64,000 bases of DNA from an uncultured Eggerthella sp. (lineage in GTDB: Bacteria; Actinomycetota; Coriobacteriia; Coriobacteriales; Eggerthellaceae), in NCBI GenBank assembly GCA_900540345.1, contig UQFK01000004.1:31036-95035 (forward strand). Reading direction: 5' to 3'. This document shows, one piece after another, positions 26,014 through 34,242 of the stretch (the first letter of the stretch is position 1; each line of letters begins with the position of its first letter). The translations under genes were made by a program, and so were the position numbers. The notes beneath the pieces were generated by a model. That model was not told the origin of the DNA. It saw only the letters and a list, made by a program, of their open reading frames with translations, and did not search any database.

Positions 26014-26949
26014 TCATAAAGAGCGCGATAGAAACATATCCACGATACGGGCATACTCCTCTGGTGCTTCCAAATGAATGTTATGACCAGTCCGTGGAAT
26101 CACGCTTACTTGGACGAATCCCTGTTCAAACGGGTTCGAGCAGGTATTGCGCTCGGCCCAAGCACGCATAAGACTTCGTGCGATTTCAGTATAAGCTACA
26201 TCTCTTTCACCAACGAGATAAAGTACGGGTTTATTGAGAGCCACAAGCGCAGGCCGAAGATCATCCATTCGGTGCTGACCTGCCTGCTCAAGATTGCACC
26301 TAAGCGCTTGCGGATCGTTTGCGAGACGTTCTTCTCGAAGGCACTTGCGCACCTGTTCATCGAGATCAGACTGTGTTTCGAAAAGTGGCAAGCTTTCCCA
26401 GAATTCAACAAAATCAGCGAGGGGCGCTGCGGGATCAGCAGCGCATGAGCGCTCCAATCTCGCAACCATCGAAGCACTCTTTTCGGTACGCTTTATACGT
26501 TCTTCTTCGGTTCGAGGACCAAGTCCTGCCGACTCTAAAACGAGCGATGATATCTTTTCGGGATAGCGCGTCGCATACAATGCCGCAATACGTCCACCCA
26601 TCGAGTATCCAACTAAGCTTACTTTATCTGTTTTACCAGATGAATTGCTTGTTCTTGCCCATTCGATAAGGGAATTGAGCTGCTCGATATATGCATCGAG
26701 ATCGAGGGTTTTGCCCGCTTCGAATACTGTTTTTCCGTGACCAAGAAGATCGGGCGCTAGCACATGATGAGTTTTCAACAATGGCGCGATCTGCTGCCAA
26801 GAACGACCACCCTGCATGAAGCCATGCAATAGAACGACCAGGGGTTTTTCTGGTTTTCCACATTCATAGACATGACCGATGCCGTTAAGGTAAAACTCGC
26901 GCTCGAACCCTTCGCCCGTCTCGCCGTCGCCTTTCGTTCTATCTCGCAT
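26014..26949 (-). CDS. menH: MenH-like alpha/beta hydrolase (SHCHC synthase)
   Basis: The 311-residue alpha/beta hydrolase has the oxyanion HGFMQGGRSW, the nucleophile elbow VGYSMGGR (Ser116), and a C-terminal histidine in PRTGHNIHLEAPEEY. In the men pathway this enzyme removes pyruvate from the MenD product. Position between menD and menB strongly supports that job, and MenH-type proteins keep the G-x-S-M-G-G-R elbow. It is slightly longer than E. coli MenH (about 250 residues), mostly at the N-terminus and cap. ATG 26949 has AAGGAGA at a good distance. Confidence 0.85.
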   Translation of the reverse strand: MRDRTKGDGETGEGFEREFYLNGIGHVYECGKPEKPLVVLLHGFMQGGRSWQQIAPLLKTHHVLAPDLLGHGKTVFEAGKTLDLDAYIEQLNSLIEWARTSNSSGKTDKVSLVGYSMGGRIAALYATRYPEKISSLVLESAGLGPRTEEERIKRTEKSASMVARLERSCAADPAAPLADFVEFWESLPLFETQSDLDEQVRKCLREERLANDPQALRCNLEQAGQHRMDDLRPALVALNKPVLYLVGERDVAYTEIARSLMRAWAERNTCSNPFEQGFVQVSVIPRTGHNIHLEAPEEYARIVDMFLSRSL

Positions 26950-27024
26950 CGCTCTCCTTGTTTAAGTTTTCCACAATTCGATGCTAGCATCATACCTGGT
27001 CAAAGCTAGAATCTGTGTTACAAC

Positions 27025-28896
27025 CTATTGAAACATACGAAATCGCTCCGATAAGCTATCGAGGCTGAATTCCACTTCTAACAGGTGTACACCGTGTGTT
27101 CCATTCCATTTTTCAAGCGTGTTACGGAAATCTTCCAGGTCAGCAGCCTTTTTGTATAGCACCTCGAAGGCTTTTGCGGCTGCTTGAAAATCAACGGCTT
27201 GCGGTGTTAAGAACAAACGTTCGAAATAGGGATCGGCAGATTTTTGCGGAAGCATGTCAAAGATACCACCGCCCCCATTGTTAAAGAGGATGATGATGAT
27301 GGAAGGAATCGATTTTTCATCGGTTTCGCGAAACTTAAATTCATGCTGAAGCGCAAGAGCGTTCAAATCATGCAGAAGCGTCAAGTCACCCGTGAGAAAA
27401 TATGTTTGATTGAAAGCCTGAGCTGCGCCAAGGGCAGACGACAACGTTCCATCGATGCCATTAAGCCCACGATTCGCAAGCACAGTCAACCTACGATCAC
27501 CACCCACGCAATGGCGCGATCCAACAGAGCCAATGACGTTCACATCGGACAATGAAGGTTTCACGTAAAACGTATCGAGGGCGCGAATAGCCATGCTGTT
27601 CGCGCTGAATATGAGCGCACCCTCAGAAGCATGATCAAAAAGAGCTTGCACATAAGCACCTTCCAGCGCACGCTCTTCGTTGAAGCATCCATCAGGGGTG
27701 CACGTATATACAAAACTTGCATCCTCGATGCTCATGATCAGATCTCGCTCGTGGTTATTTGTTTCATTCCATGTCGCAATATTCGTATCACTGTCAGCTT
27801 TTTTATCGCAATCTTTGAAACTGCGCACAAAATCAAGCGGCGCCATCTTCACCAACGTGGTGGTCGCAGCGTTGAAATCACGTGTCTCGAGCGGATCGAC
27901 AACGATCTGAAGGTGCGGCGTATCTTCAAGCGTCTTGAACACACGCTTCGACACGGGATAGCGACCAAAACGAACGACCAGATCGAACTCGGGGCGCTCA
28001 GCACGTCCAAAGATGTTGTCATAATTGTCGATGATCGCGTCATCGGAGAAATTGCGCAGTTGCGAGAGAGGGTCAGCTAAAAGAGCAATATCGAACCGAT
28101 GAGCCCAGTCGATCAAGCAGTGAGCCTGCTTTGCGCGCTGCTCGAAACGATCTGAGGCGAAAGGATCGAACGCATCAAGCGTCCCCTCGCCGCAAAGAGC
28201 GATCACGCGCTTCTCTTTAAACAGCACTTCGAATCTATCACGAGTATCTTCATCAAGCATCTGGTTTGCTTCAACCAAAAGAGACAGCTCGTTGTGCACT
28301 TCACTCCTACCGCAGGTAAATGCGTTCGGATCAGTATACGCAGGCATGAGCGGCTCATCGAAGGGAAAGTTGATATGCACCGGTGCACTCGTATGTCTTC
28401 CTGGCTCGAGCGCTGCAAGCGCTTCGCGCGCGATCTGCCGTGCATACTTCACCTGATTTTCAGAACCATTCAGTTCAGGCATGTTCCAGAACTTACGAAC
28501 ATGATCTCCGAACAATTTCAGCTGATCGCATGTTTGTGGTGCCCCGAGCTGTTGCAAACGTGCAGGTCTATCGCCTGAAAGCACCAACAAAGGCACGCGA
28601 GAGCTCTCCGCTTCGAGCACCGCAGGATAATAATTTGCCACTGCAGTTCCCGATGTGCAGATGAGCGCTACCGCACGACCTGTCGCCTTAGCAAGACCGA
28701 GCGCAAAAAAAGCCGCTCCACGCTCATCGATATCGACATATACCTCAAGATCAGAAGCATAAGCCATCATCGAAAGCGGTGTTGAACGTGATCCTGGGCT
28801 TATGACCACATCATGTATGCCTCCACGAGCAAGTTCATCGAAGAATGAACCTATATAAGTTGCGAGCTGAAGTGAGCGATCCTGTTCATTTGTCAT
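27025..28896 (-). CDS. menD: 2-succinyl-5-enolpyruvyl-6-hydroxy-3-cyclohexene-1-carboxylate synthase
   Basis: The 623-residue thiamine-diphosphate enzyme joins isochorismate and 2-oxoglutarate. It has the N-terminal MenD motif VVISPGSRSTPLSM, the catalytic glutamate region DERGAAFFALGLAKATG, ICTSGTAVANYYPAVLEA, and the ThDP-binding segment LTGDLTLLHDLNAL with NNGGGGIF. The protein is a little longer than usual because of an insertion in the middle domain. It begins at 28896, three bases after the menF stop. AAGGGG inside the end of menF serves as its ribosome binding site, so the two genes are probably translationally linked. Confidence 0.95.
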   Translation of the reverse strand: MTNEQDRSLQLATYIGSFFDELARGGIHDVVISPGSRSTPLSMMAYASDLEVYVDIDERGAAFFALGLAKATGRAVALICTSGTAVANYYPAVLEAESSRVPLLVLSGDRPARLQQLGAPQTCDQLKLFGDHVRKFWNMPELNGSENQVKYARQIAREALAALEPGRHTSAPVHINFPFDEPLMPAYTDPNAFTCGRSEVHNELSLLVEANQMLDEDTRDRFEVLFKEKRVIALCGEGTLDAFDPFASDRFEQRAKQAHCLIDWAHRFDIALLADPLSQLRNFSDDAIIDNYDNIFGRAERPEFDLVVRFGRYPVSKRVFKTLEDTPHLQIVVDPLETRDFNAATTTLVKMAPLDFVRSFKDCDKKADSDTNIATWNETNNHERDLIMSIEDASFVYTCTPDGCFNEERALEGAYVQALFDHASEGALIFSANSMAIRALDTFYVKPSLSDVNVIGSVGSRHCVGGDRRLTVLANRGLNGIDGTLSSALGAAQAFNQTYFLTGDLTLLHDLNALALQHEFKFRETDEKSIPSIIIILFNNGGGGIFDMLPQKSADPYFERLFLTPQAVDFQAAAKAFEVLYKKAADLEDFRNTLEKWNGTHGVHLLEVEFSLDSLSERFRMFQ

Positions 28897-28899
28897 GAT

Positions 28900-30150
28900 T
28901 CATTCCCCTTGAAAAGCACTCAAGATCGTTTGGAACTTCATATCTATCTCGGCAAACTCAGCTGCTGGTTCACTGCCCTCAACAACACCGCATCCCGCAT
29001 AGATCCAACCTGCTTCCCCGTCGAACACTCCTGAACGGATCGCGACCGAGAATTCTCCGTCATCTTGCGAATCAACAACCCCTACTGCGCCCCCAAAGAA
29101 CCCCCGATTATACGGCTCTATTTCACGCAGTGACATAAGCGCTTCTCCAACAGGCAAACCAGCAAGTGCAGGAGTAGGATGCAACTGCTCCATAAGCGAA
29201 TAAAGAGAAACCCCATCCATCACACGTGCGCGAGCAGGCGTATGAAGATGTTGCACGTGTTTCAGAGCAAGAATGGAGGGGGTCTGCGGTATCTCAACCT
29301 GATAACAATTGCGATCGAATACCTCACGAATGAACCGCACTACATACTCGTGTTCGTTGCGATTCTTCGTGTCGTTCATTAAAAACTCAGCGAGATCTGC
29401 CTGTTCTTGCTCGCTAGAACCTATCGCAGCGGTTCCCGCCAGGCACATGCTCTCGACCCGATCGCCTTGTTTACGAATAAGCAGCTCGGGCGTACATCCA
29501 CAGAAAAACACATCGCCATAGCGATACAGAAATACCACTCCTTGCGCCTTACCATCGATCAAATTCAACAACACATCTTTCGAAGAGAACGGCGATTTGG
29601 CATACACCGCCTGGCGGCGAGAGGCAACAAGCTTTTTCACACGACCTGAAGCGATCGCTTCAAGCGTACAGTTCATCTCTTCAGACCATGCTTCATAACT
29701 ATCGGAAACGATGCGACACTCAATCGTACGACGGATGCGACAAGGCGCTTGCTTGGCGTGACGCAAGAATCGCTCTACGCGTCCTTGATATACAGGACCA
29801 AGACTATTGACCTGCAGAAAGCTCCCCTGCTCGTTTTCGATCAGCACCACTTCAGGGATCATGAAGCGAAGACGCGGGAAGGCCTGCATCATCTCATCGG
29901 CAGGTTTAGGATTGGAGGCATCAAAGCGATTGAAAGAAAACATCGCAGTAGGAATTTGTGCCTCACCTTGAAGGATAAACTCGGTTTCATCCACAGACGG
30001 AAGTGCGACACAACGACCAAGTCCCATGTAGCGATACGACACGTCCTTGCGATAATAAACGAATTGGTCAGTGAAGCCTTTTTGTAAGATGCAGTAAGCA
30101 TCAACTAGGTCGCAATCGAGCGGTATCGAATAGGAATAGAGCTTCGCCAC
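28900..30150 (-). CDS. menF: Isochorismate synthase
   Basis: The 416-residue chorismate-binding enzyme converts chorismate to isochorismate, the first step toward menaquinone. The C-terminal two thirds hold the family signatures KKLVASRRQAVYA, LYRYGDVFFCGCTPELLI, MCLAGTAAIG, the HLHTPARARV region, and HPTPALAGLPVGEA with the terminal GWIYAGCGVVEGSEPAAE. Its place at the head of the men operon favours isochorismate synthase over anthranilate or salicylate enzymes. It starts at GTG 30150 with an unusually G-rich ribosome binding site, AAGGGGG, five bases upstream. Confidence 0.93.
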   Translation of the reverse strand: MAKLYSYSIPLDCDLVDAYCILQKGFTDQFVYYRKDVSYRYMGLGRCVALPSVDETEFILQGEAQIPTAMFSFNRFDASNPKPADEMMQAFPRLRFMIPEVVLIENEQGSFLQVNSLGPVYQGRVERFLRHAKQAPCRIRRTIECRIVSDSYEAWSEEMNCTLEAIASGRVKKLVASRRQAVYAKSPFSSKDVLLNLIDGKAQGVVFLYRYGDVFFCGCTPELLIRKQGDRVESMCLAGTAAIGSSEQEQADLAEFLMNDTKNRNEHEYVVRFIREVFDRNCYQVEIPQTPSILALKHVQHLHTPARARVMDGVSLYSLMEQLHPTPALAGLPVGEALMSLREIEPYNRGFFGGAVGVVDSQDDGEFSVAIRSGVFDGEAGWIYAGCGVVEGSEPAAEFAEIDMKFQTILSAFQGE

Positions 30151-30155
30151 CTGCG

Positions 30156-30162
30156 CCCCCTT
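30156..30162 (-). promoter_or_regulatory. G-rich ribosome binding site of menF
   Basis: The minus strand reads AAGGGGG five bases before GTG 30150. It is exactly complementary to CCCCCTT in two loops of the small RNA encoded divergently about 170 bases away. Confidence 0.6.
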
Positions 30163-30223
30163 AGTAATACGATGTGTTCATCTTTATTCTATCACGGGGC
30201 ATTTGTGAATGAGATTTGTGCTA

Positions 30224-30235
30224 ATAAGCGCTTAT
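30224..30235. promoter_or_regulatory. Perfect 12-bp palindrome upstream of menF
   Basis: ATAAGCGCTTAT reads the same on both strands. It lies between menF and the small-RNA promoter and could be an operator for either unit. Confidence 0.3.
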
Positions 30236-30299
30236 CTACCTCGCATAATACCTGATTAACACGTTCAACCCGAAAAATAATCCGTTCGCCTTGCAAGGG

Positions 30300-30328
30300 T
30301 TTCAATATGGTATTGAAATGGCAATAAT
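30300..30328 (+). promoter_or_regulatory. Putative promoter and palindrome for the C-rich small RNA
   Basis: TTTCAA (30300-30305) and AATAAT (30323-30328) are 17 bases apart, placing transcription start near 30335, exactly where the first hairpin begins. The -35 and spacer overlap an 8-bp inverted repeat, TTTCAATA-TGG-TATTGAAA (30300-30318), a possible regulator site. The boxes are only moderate matches. Confidence 0.4.
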
Positions 30329-30330
30329 GC

Positions 30331-30524
30331 TGGTGTGGCTAATCCCCCCTCCAAGCCACCCTTTTTCCTTCAGAAGGTGATCATTTCCCCCCTTCAGATC
30401 ATCTTCTAAACGGAGCTCGTGACCCTTGAGTTCCATCTCTCTTCGTGGCCCGGAAATTCCGGGCCCCACGAAGGCCCCTTCCTTTTCAATGAGCCGTCCC
30501 CCCTTGGCTCATTGTGCCTTTTTT
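30331..30524 (+). ncRNA. 6C-type small RNA with three C6 hairpin loops
   Basis: Three stem-loops each expose six consecutive C. Hairpin 1 (30335-30359) has stem GTGGCT/AGCCAC with a 13-base loop and is followed by TTTTT. Hairpin 2 (30372-30407) has an 11-bp stem AGAAGGTGATC/GATCATCTTCT and loop ATTTCCCCCCTTCA. Hairpin 4 (30488-30513) has stem AATGAGCC/GGCTCATT and loop GTCCCCCCTT, with TTTTTT at 30519-30524. Between them is a very GC-rich hairpin (30441-30473). Two or more hairpins with C6 loops define the actinobacterial 6C RNA, a trans-acting regulator of mRNAs with G-rich sites. Here a third C6 loop is added. No protein frame fits. The exact ends, and whether this is one RNA or two, are inferred. 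Confidence 0.7.
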
Positions 30525-30658
30525 CAACGTTCGCATACCTTTTATGAACTTTATGTACCCAAAAGAGCAGTTTCGCGTAAAATTAAAAGGCTTGATGGCG
30601 CGACGGCATATCACCACACGACCATCAGCACATTTGTTACCTACAGAAAGGACGTTAC

Positions 30659-30807
30659 GTGAAGGTTCGAAAACCGAAACCTCACAGTAATTAGTCTTTA
30701 ACCTCCCCTCGAGGGTCTCCTTCGTCGCGGTGGCTAAAGACAACTGCGATGAAAAAAGGTTCATGTTCGCTGGCATGCTCATGCCCAGAAACGATCCTGC
30801 ATGAACC
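30659..30807 (+). promoter_or_regulatory. Structured 5' leader of the magnesium-transport operon (class not recognised)
   Basis: Three consecutive helices occupy the sequence before the start codon. P1 (30659-30685) is GTGA-GGTT/AACC-TCAC with one bulged A. P2 (30685-30746) is CAGT/ACTG plus GTCTTTA/TAAAGAC enclosing a GC-rich interior. P3 (30758-30807) is GGTTCATG/CATGAACC with an inner CTGGCA/TGCCCAG helix, ending four bases before the ribosome binding site AAGGAG. It does not show the conserved sequences of the M-box or the Mn2+ yybP-ykoY riboswitch. It could sense magnesium or be a target of the upstream RNA; that is inference. Confidence 0.5.
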
Positions 30808-30820
30808 GCAAAGGAGATCT

Positions 30821-32173
30821 ATGCTCTATTTGTCACAAATGCTCGGTGAGCCAGTCATCGACGCCGATGGCGAGAAGATCGGCTCGATTTCCGATCTTGC
30901 CATCCAAACAGGCGAGGTGTTCCCTCGCATCACTTCGCTCGCATTCTTGGGGCCTGGCAAGACCCCTTTTATGATCTCGTGGCGTAAATACGTAAAAGAA
31001 GCAACCGATGATGGTATCGTGTTGAAAGTCGACAAGACTGCGATTCGTTTCAGCTATCTTCAACCAGATGAAGTCTTGCTCGCACGCGACCTGCTCGATC
31101 GTCAGATCGTCGATACGCAAGGCATGAAAGTCGTTCGCGTAAACGATCTGAAGCTTTCCACATCTGGCTCTCAATTGCGTCTACTCGGTGCTGAGGTGGG
31201 CATTCGCGGTATTCTTCGTGGCCTTGCGCCATGGGTGGAACGCGCCGTGCTCAAATGCGCGCATCTTTTCCGTAAGAACATCGACGAGCGCATCATCGCC
31301 TGGAACTATATGGATCTGCTCGATCGCAACCTCTCCGATGTGCAGCTTTCGGTCACGCATACGCGCCTCGATGAGCTGCACCCCGCAGACGTTGCGGACA
31401 TTCTCGAGCAGCTCGACCCTCAGCAACGCGCAAATGTCTTCAAGCATCTTGACGATGCGCGTGCAGGCGATGCCATCTCGGAAATGGAAGATGAATTCCA
31501 GGCCGATGTTATCGATGACCTGGATGAAAGACGCGCATCTCGCTTGCTTGAAGATATGGATCCAGACGATGCGGCAGACATTGTAGGAGATCTTCCTTAT
31601 GAAAAGGCTGAAACGCTCTTGCGCCTGATGGGTGTAGAGAATGCAGCAGGCATTCGTCGCTTGCTCGGTTATAAGGAAGATACCGCAGGCGGTCTTATGA
31701 CCACGCAATACGTGTCAATGTATGCGACCGACACCGTCGATCAGACCATCGAAGCGTTGCGCGAGCTCGATGAAGACCACCCGACGGTCAGTTATGTATA
31801 TGTACTGAACGAATACGATAAGCTCATTGGCGTTCTCTCCTTGCGCACGCTCGTCCTCGCAACAAAAGACACCCTGCTCAAAGACATCATGTTCGACGAT
31901 GTCATCACTGCATTTCCTGAAGAGACCGAAGAAGATGTCGCAGCTGATATCTCAAAATACGATCTTATCGCTATGCCCGTGGTCGACGAAAACGGTCGAA
32001 TGCTTGGTATCGTCACGGTCGATGACGCGATGGAAGTCATCGAAGATAGCGCTGAAGAAACCACGAATAAACGCACCTGGCTTGCAGTTTTGGTCGCGAT
32101 CATGTGCTTTGTCATCTTCCTCGTTCCTTATACCGTTATTGCCCTTCATTTCTTCGGTGGCGCCGCAGGATAG
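30821..32173 (+). CDS. PRC-barrel / MgtE N-domain / CBS-pair membrane protein without MgtE channel
   Basis: The 450-residue protein opens with a PRC-barrel-like domain (MLYLSQMLGEPVIDADGEK, about 1-150). An MgtE N-terminal superhelix follows (about 180-285, with LHPADVADILEQLDP and MDPDDAADIVGDLP), then a CBS pair (about 286-400), and finally one membrane helix (about 421-443). True MgtE has five channel helices; they are absent, so this protein keeps only the Mg2+-sensing cytosolic part tethered to the membrane. ATG 30821 has AAAGGAG upstream; the longer frame has no site. The NRMT transporter begins ten bases later. It probably gates or senses for that transporter, by analogy with MgtE. Confidence 0.82.
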   Translation: MLYLSQMLGEPVIDADGEKIGSISDLAIQTGEVFPRITSLAFLGPGKTPFMISWRKYVKEATDDGIVLKVDKTAIRFSYLQPDEVLLARDLLDRQIVDTQGMKVVRVNDLKLSTSGSQLRLLGAEVGIRGILRGLAPWVERAVLKCAHLFRKNIDERIIAWNYMDLLDRNLSDVQLSVTHTRLDELHPADVADILEQLDPQQRANVFKHLDDARAGDAISEMEDEFQADVIDDLDERRASRLLEDMDPDDAADIVGDLPYEKAETLLRLMGVENAAGIRRLLGYKEDTAGGLMTTQYVSMYATDTVDQTIEALRELDEDHPTVSYVYVLNEYDKLIGVLSLRTLVLATKDTLLKDIMFDDVITAFPEETEEDVAADISKYDLIAMPVVDENGRMLGIVTVDDAMEVIEDSAEETTNKRTWLAVLVAIMCFVIFLVPYTVIALHFFGGAAG

Positions 32174-32182
32174 GAGTTGATC

Positions 32183-33496
32183 ATGAAAAAGAATCAGATC
32201 ATCCAGCCTAAAGCATCGATCGAAGAACGTAACGACGCCATACTTTCAGAAGAGATCACCGATTCTCGCAAGCGATCGAAGCTCTTGCTCGTGCTCATGG
32301 CTATGGGACCAGGTGTCGTCACTGCAATGGCAGGCAACGATGCAGGCGGTATCTCGACCTATTCAACAGTTGGGGCTAAGTTTGGCTTCTTAACACTGTG
32401 GATTATTCCTATTATGTGCATCTTGCTCATCGTGGTGCAAACGACCGCGACACGTATGGGGGCGGTCACCGGTAAAGGATTCGCTGCGCTCATTCGTGAA
32501 CGCTTCGGGATTCGTCTTACTTCACTAGCCATGTTTGCCTTGCTCATCGGCAACGTTGCAACCACGTTCTCTGAATTCGCTGGCATCGCATCAGGCATGG
32601 AGATGTTTGGTGTGCCGCGATGGGTCTCGGTGCCTATTGCAGCTGGTGCTGTTTGGGGTCTTATCGTAGGTGGCAGTTTTAAACGCGTTCAGCGAGTATT
32701 TATGGTGCTCTCGTTCGTATTTGTTACCTACATCATCGCCGCCATTATCGCACAACCAAACTGGAATCTTGCACTCATGCACACGCTTGTTCCAGAAGTC
32801 TCTTCCGATTTCTCTTTCCTTTCGCTCACCGTCGCCATGGTCGGTACCACTATTGCTCCTTGGATGATGTTCTTTGCACAAAGCAATGTGGTCGAGAAAG
32901 GCGTGACCGTAAAAGACCTGTTCTATCAGCGCATTGATGCGATCACGGGAACGGTGGTTGCCTGTATTATTGCGTGGTTCATCATCGTTACGACAGGCGC
33001 GGTGCTCTATCCGCAAGGTATCGAGATCGAAAGCGCTGCTGATGCTGCGATGGCGCTCGCTCCTTTTGCAGGACCCTATGCTGAAGCACTCTTTGCGATT
33101 GGGCTGGTCGCCGCTAGTCTACTTGCAGCTTGCGTGCTTCCTCTCACTACCTCTTTTGTGATCTGTGAAGCATTCGGATGGGAAGCAGGTGTGAGTTTCA
33201 GCTGGAAAGAAGCGCCCTTGTTCAAAGGCATCTTCACCTTCACGATCGTACTCTCGGCGTTGGTCATCTTGGTTCCAGGGCTTAATCTTATGGGCATCAT
33301 GCTCACAGCACAGTTCGTCAACGGAGTCATCTTGCCGATCTTGCTCGTTTTTATGGCACTCATCGCGGTGGATCGTCACATCATGAAAGAGCACACTATC
33401 GGGGCCTTCGCGCGTATCTTGCTCATACTCACTATCGTCGTTGTTGGCATACTTTCGATCATTTGCCTTGTTTTGCAAGTTCTAGGATATGCCTGA
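32183..33496 (+). CDS. NRAMP-related magnesium transporter (NRMT)
   Basis: The 437-residue protein has eleven membrane helices of the NRAMP/SLC11 fold. The helix 1 metal motif, DPGN in manganese and iron NRAMPs, is D53-A-G-G here (GNDAGGISTYS). The helix 6 motif, A-x-x-M-P-H, is TTIAPW, so the metal-binding methionine is Ala225 and the histidine is Trp227. Loss of the methionine sulfur and widening of the site are known from NRMT proteins, including one studied from Eggerthella lenta, which transport Mg2+ and Mn2+. ATG 32183 with TAGGAG upstream is preferred to a TTG two codons earlier. The preceding MgtE-sensor-like gene supports magnesium. Confidence 0.88.
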   Translation: MKKNQIIQPKASIEERNDAILSEEITDSRKRSKLLLVLMAMGPGVVTAMAGNDAGGISTYSTVGAKFGFLTLWIIPIMCILLIVVQTTATRMGAVTGKGFAALIRERFGIRLTSLAMFALLIGNVATTFSEFAGIASGMEMFGVPRWVSVPIAAGAVWGLIVGGSFKRVQRVFMVLSFVFVTYIIAAIIAQPNWNLALMHTLVPEVSSDFSFLSLTVAMVGTTIAPWMMFFAQSNVVEKGVTVKDLFYQRIDAITGTVVACIIAWFIIVTTGAVLYPQGIEIESAADAAMALAPFAGPYAEALFAIGLVAASLLAACVLPLTTSFVICEAFGWEAGVSFSWKEAPLFKGIFTFTIVLSALVILVPGLNLMGIMLTAQFVNGVILPILLVFMALIAVDRHIMKEHTIGAFARILLILTIVVVGILSIICLVLQVLGYA

Positions 33497-33497
33497 T

Positions 33498-33504
33498 AAG
33501 GGGG
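33498..33504 (+). promoter_or_regulatory. G-rich ribosome binding site of the cyclo-ligase gene
   Basis: AAGGGGG begins two bases after the transporter stop codon and lies four bases before GTG 33509. It is complementary to CCCCCTT in the loops of the small RNA at 30331-30524. Confidence 0.6.
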
Positions 33505-33508
33505 TTCT

Positions 33509-34210
33509 GTGATCATGCGATCCGACGAGCCGATTGTATCCGTAAAAGAAGAGTCTCTCCACAGCCTCGCGGCCGATGCACAGAAAAGTGAAACGCGTGA
33601 TCTTCTGCGCAAAGAGGTGCTCTCTCTTCGTGCTCAACTCCCTCGGCCTTATCGCCTGCACAAAAGCTCGGTTATCTGCGATGAGCTTGAACAAGCCCTT
33701 GAGCTTTCCTGCGCGATGCTCGATATCGATCCAGACGAATGCATCATTGCGGTCTATTCGGCATTCAATGAAGAAGTGCAACTCGACCAGTTCATCAGAG
33801 CTGCATATGAAAAAGGTGTGCGCGTTGCTTTTCCTTGCATTGTCACAGATGCATGGAGCGTCGATGAATCATTGCCGCAAACGATGGAGATGCGCATAGT
33901 CTCAAAGGAAGCCTACGATTCGAAGCGTGTTCCTTTCCTCGCTAACCCTTTGAAAAAGTACACACACCATGATAAAGAGCTTGAGGATTTCCCTTATGTT
34001 TCGGCTGAATCCATCACGATGATCGTCATCCCACTTGTTGCATTCGATGCCCAGCATAACCGCTTGGGATATGGCGGAGGTAATTATGATCGCTACCTTC
34101 CGCAACTAGATGATGCGTGTCGCCAGATCGGTGTGGCGTTCGCAGAACAAGAGGTTCCCTTTATCCCTACTGAGCCATACGATGTTGCGGTAAACGTGCT
34201 TGCCCGCTGA
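33509..34210 (+). CDS. 5-formyltetrahydrofolate cyclo-ligase
   Basis: The 233-residue enzyme converts 5-formyl-THF to 5,10-methenyl-THF with ATP, recovering a storage or inhibitory folate. Typical features are the basic N-terminal helix RDLLRKEVLSLRAQL, ADEC-like IIAVYSAFNEEVQLD, and the nucleotide-binding signature LGYGGGNYDRYL near the C-terminus. About 25 extra residues lie before the conserved domain. GTG 33509 is chosen because its G-rich ribosome binding site has the same four- to five-base spacing as menF; ATG 33515 is the alternative. It lies 12 bases after the NRMT stop. Cotranscription with a Mg2+ transporter is plausible, since the reaction needs Mg-ATP. Confidence 0.9.
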   Translation: MIMRSDEPIVSVKEESLHSLAADAQKSETRDLLRKEVLSLRAQLPRPYRLHKSSVICDELEQALELSCAMLDIDPDECIIAVYSAFNEEVQLDQFIRAAYEKGVRVAFPCIVTDAWSVDESLPQTMEMRIVSKEAYDSKRVPFLANPLKKYTHHDKELEDFPYVSAESITMIVIPLVAFDAQHNRLGYGGGNYDRYLPQLDDACRQIGVAFAEQEVPFIPTEPYDVAVNVLAR

Positions 34211-34242
34211 GTGTATCGAGATGATGCACTCCGAAAAAGCAC

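Noticed and set aside
30659..30807. M-box or yybP-ykoY riboswitch
   Set aside because: The conserved core sequences of these classes are not recognisable, so only an unclassified structured leader is reported.
30821..32173. Full MgtE magnesium channel
   Set aside because: The C-terminus has one membrane helix only; the five-helix channel domain is missing.
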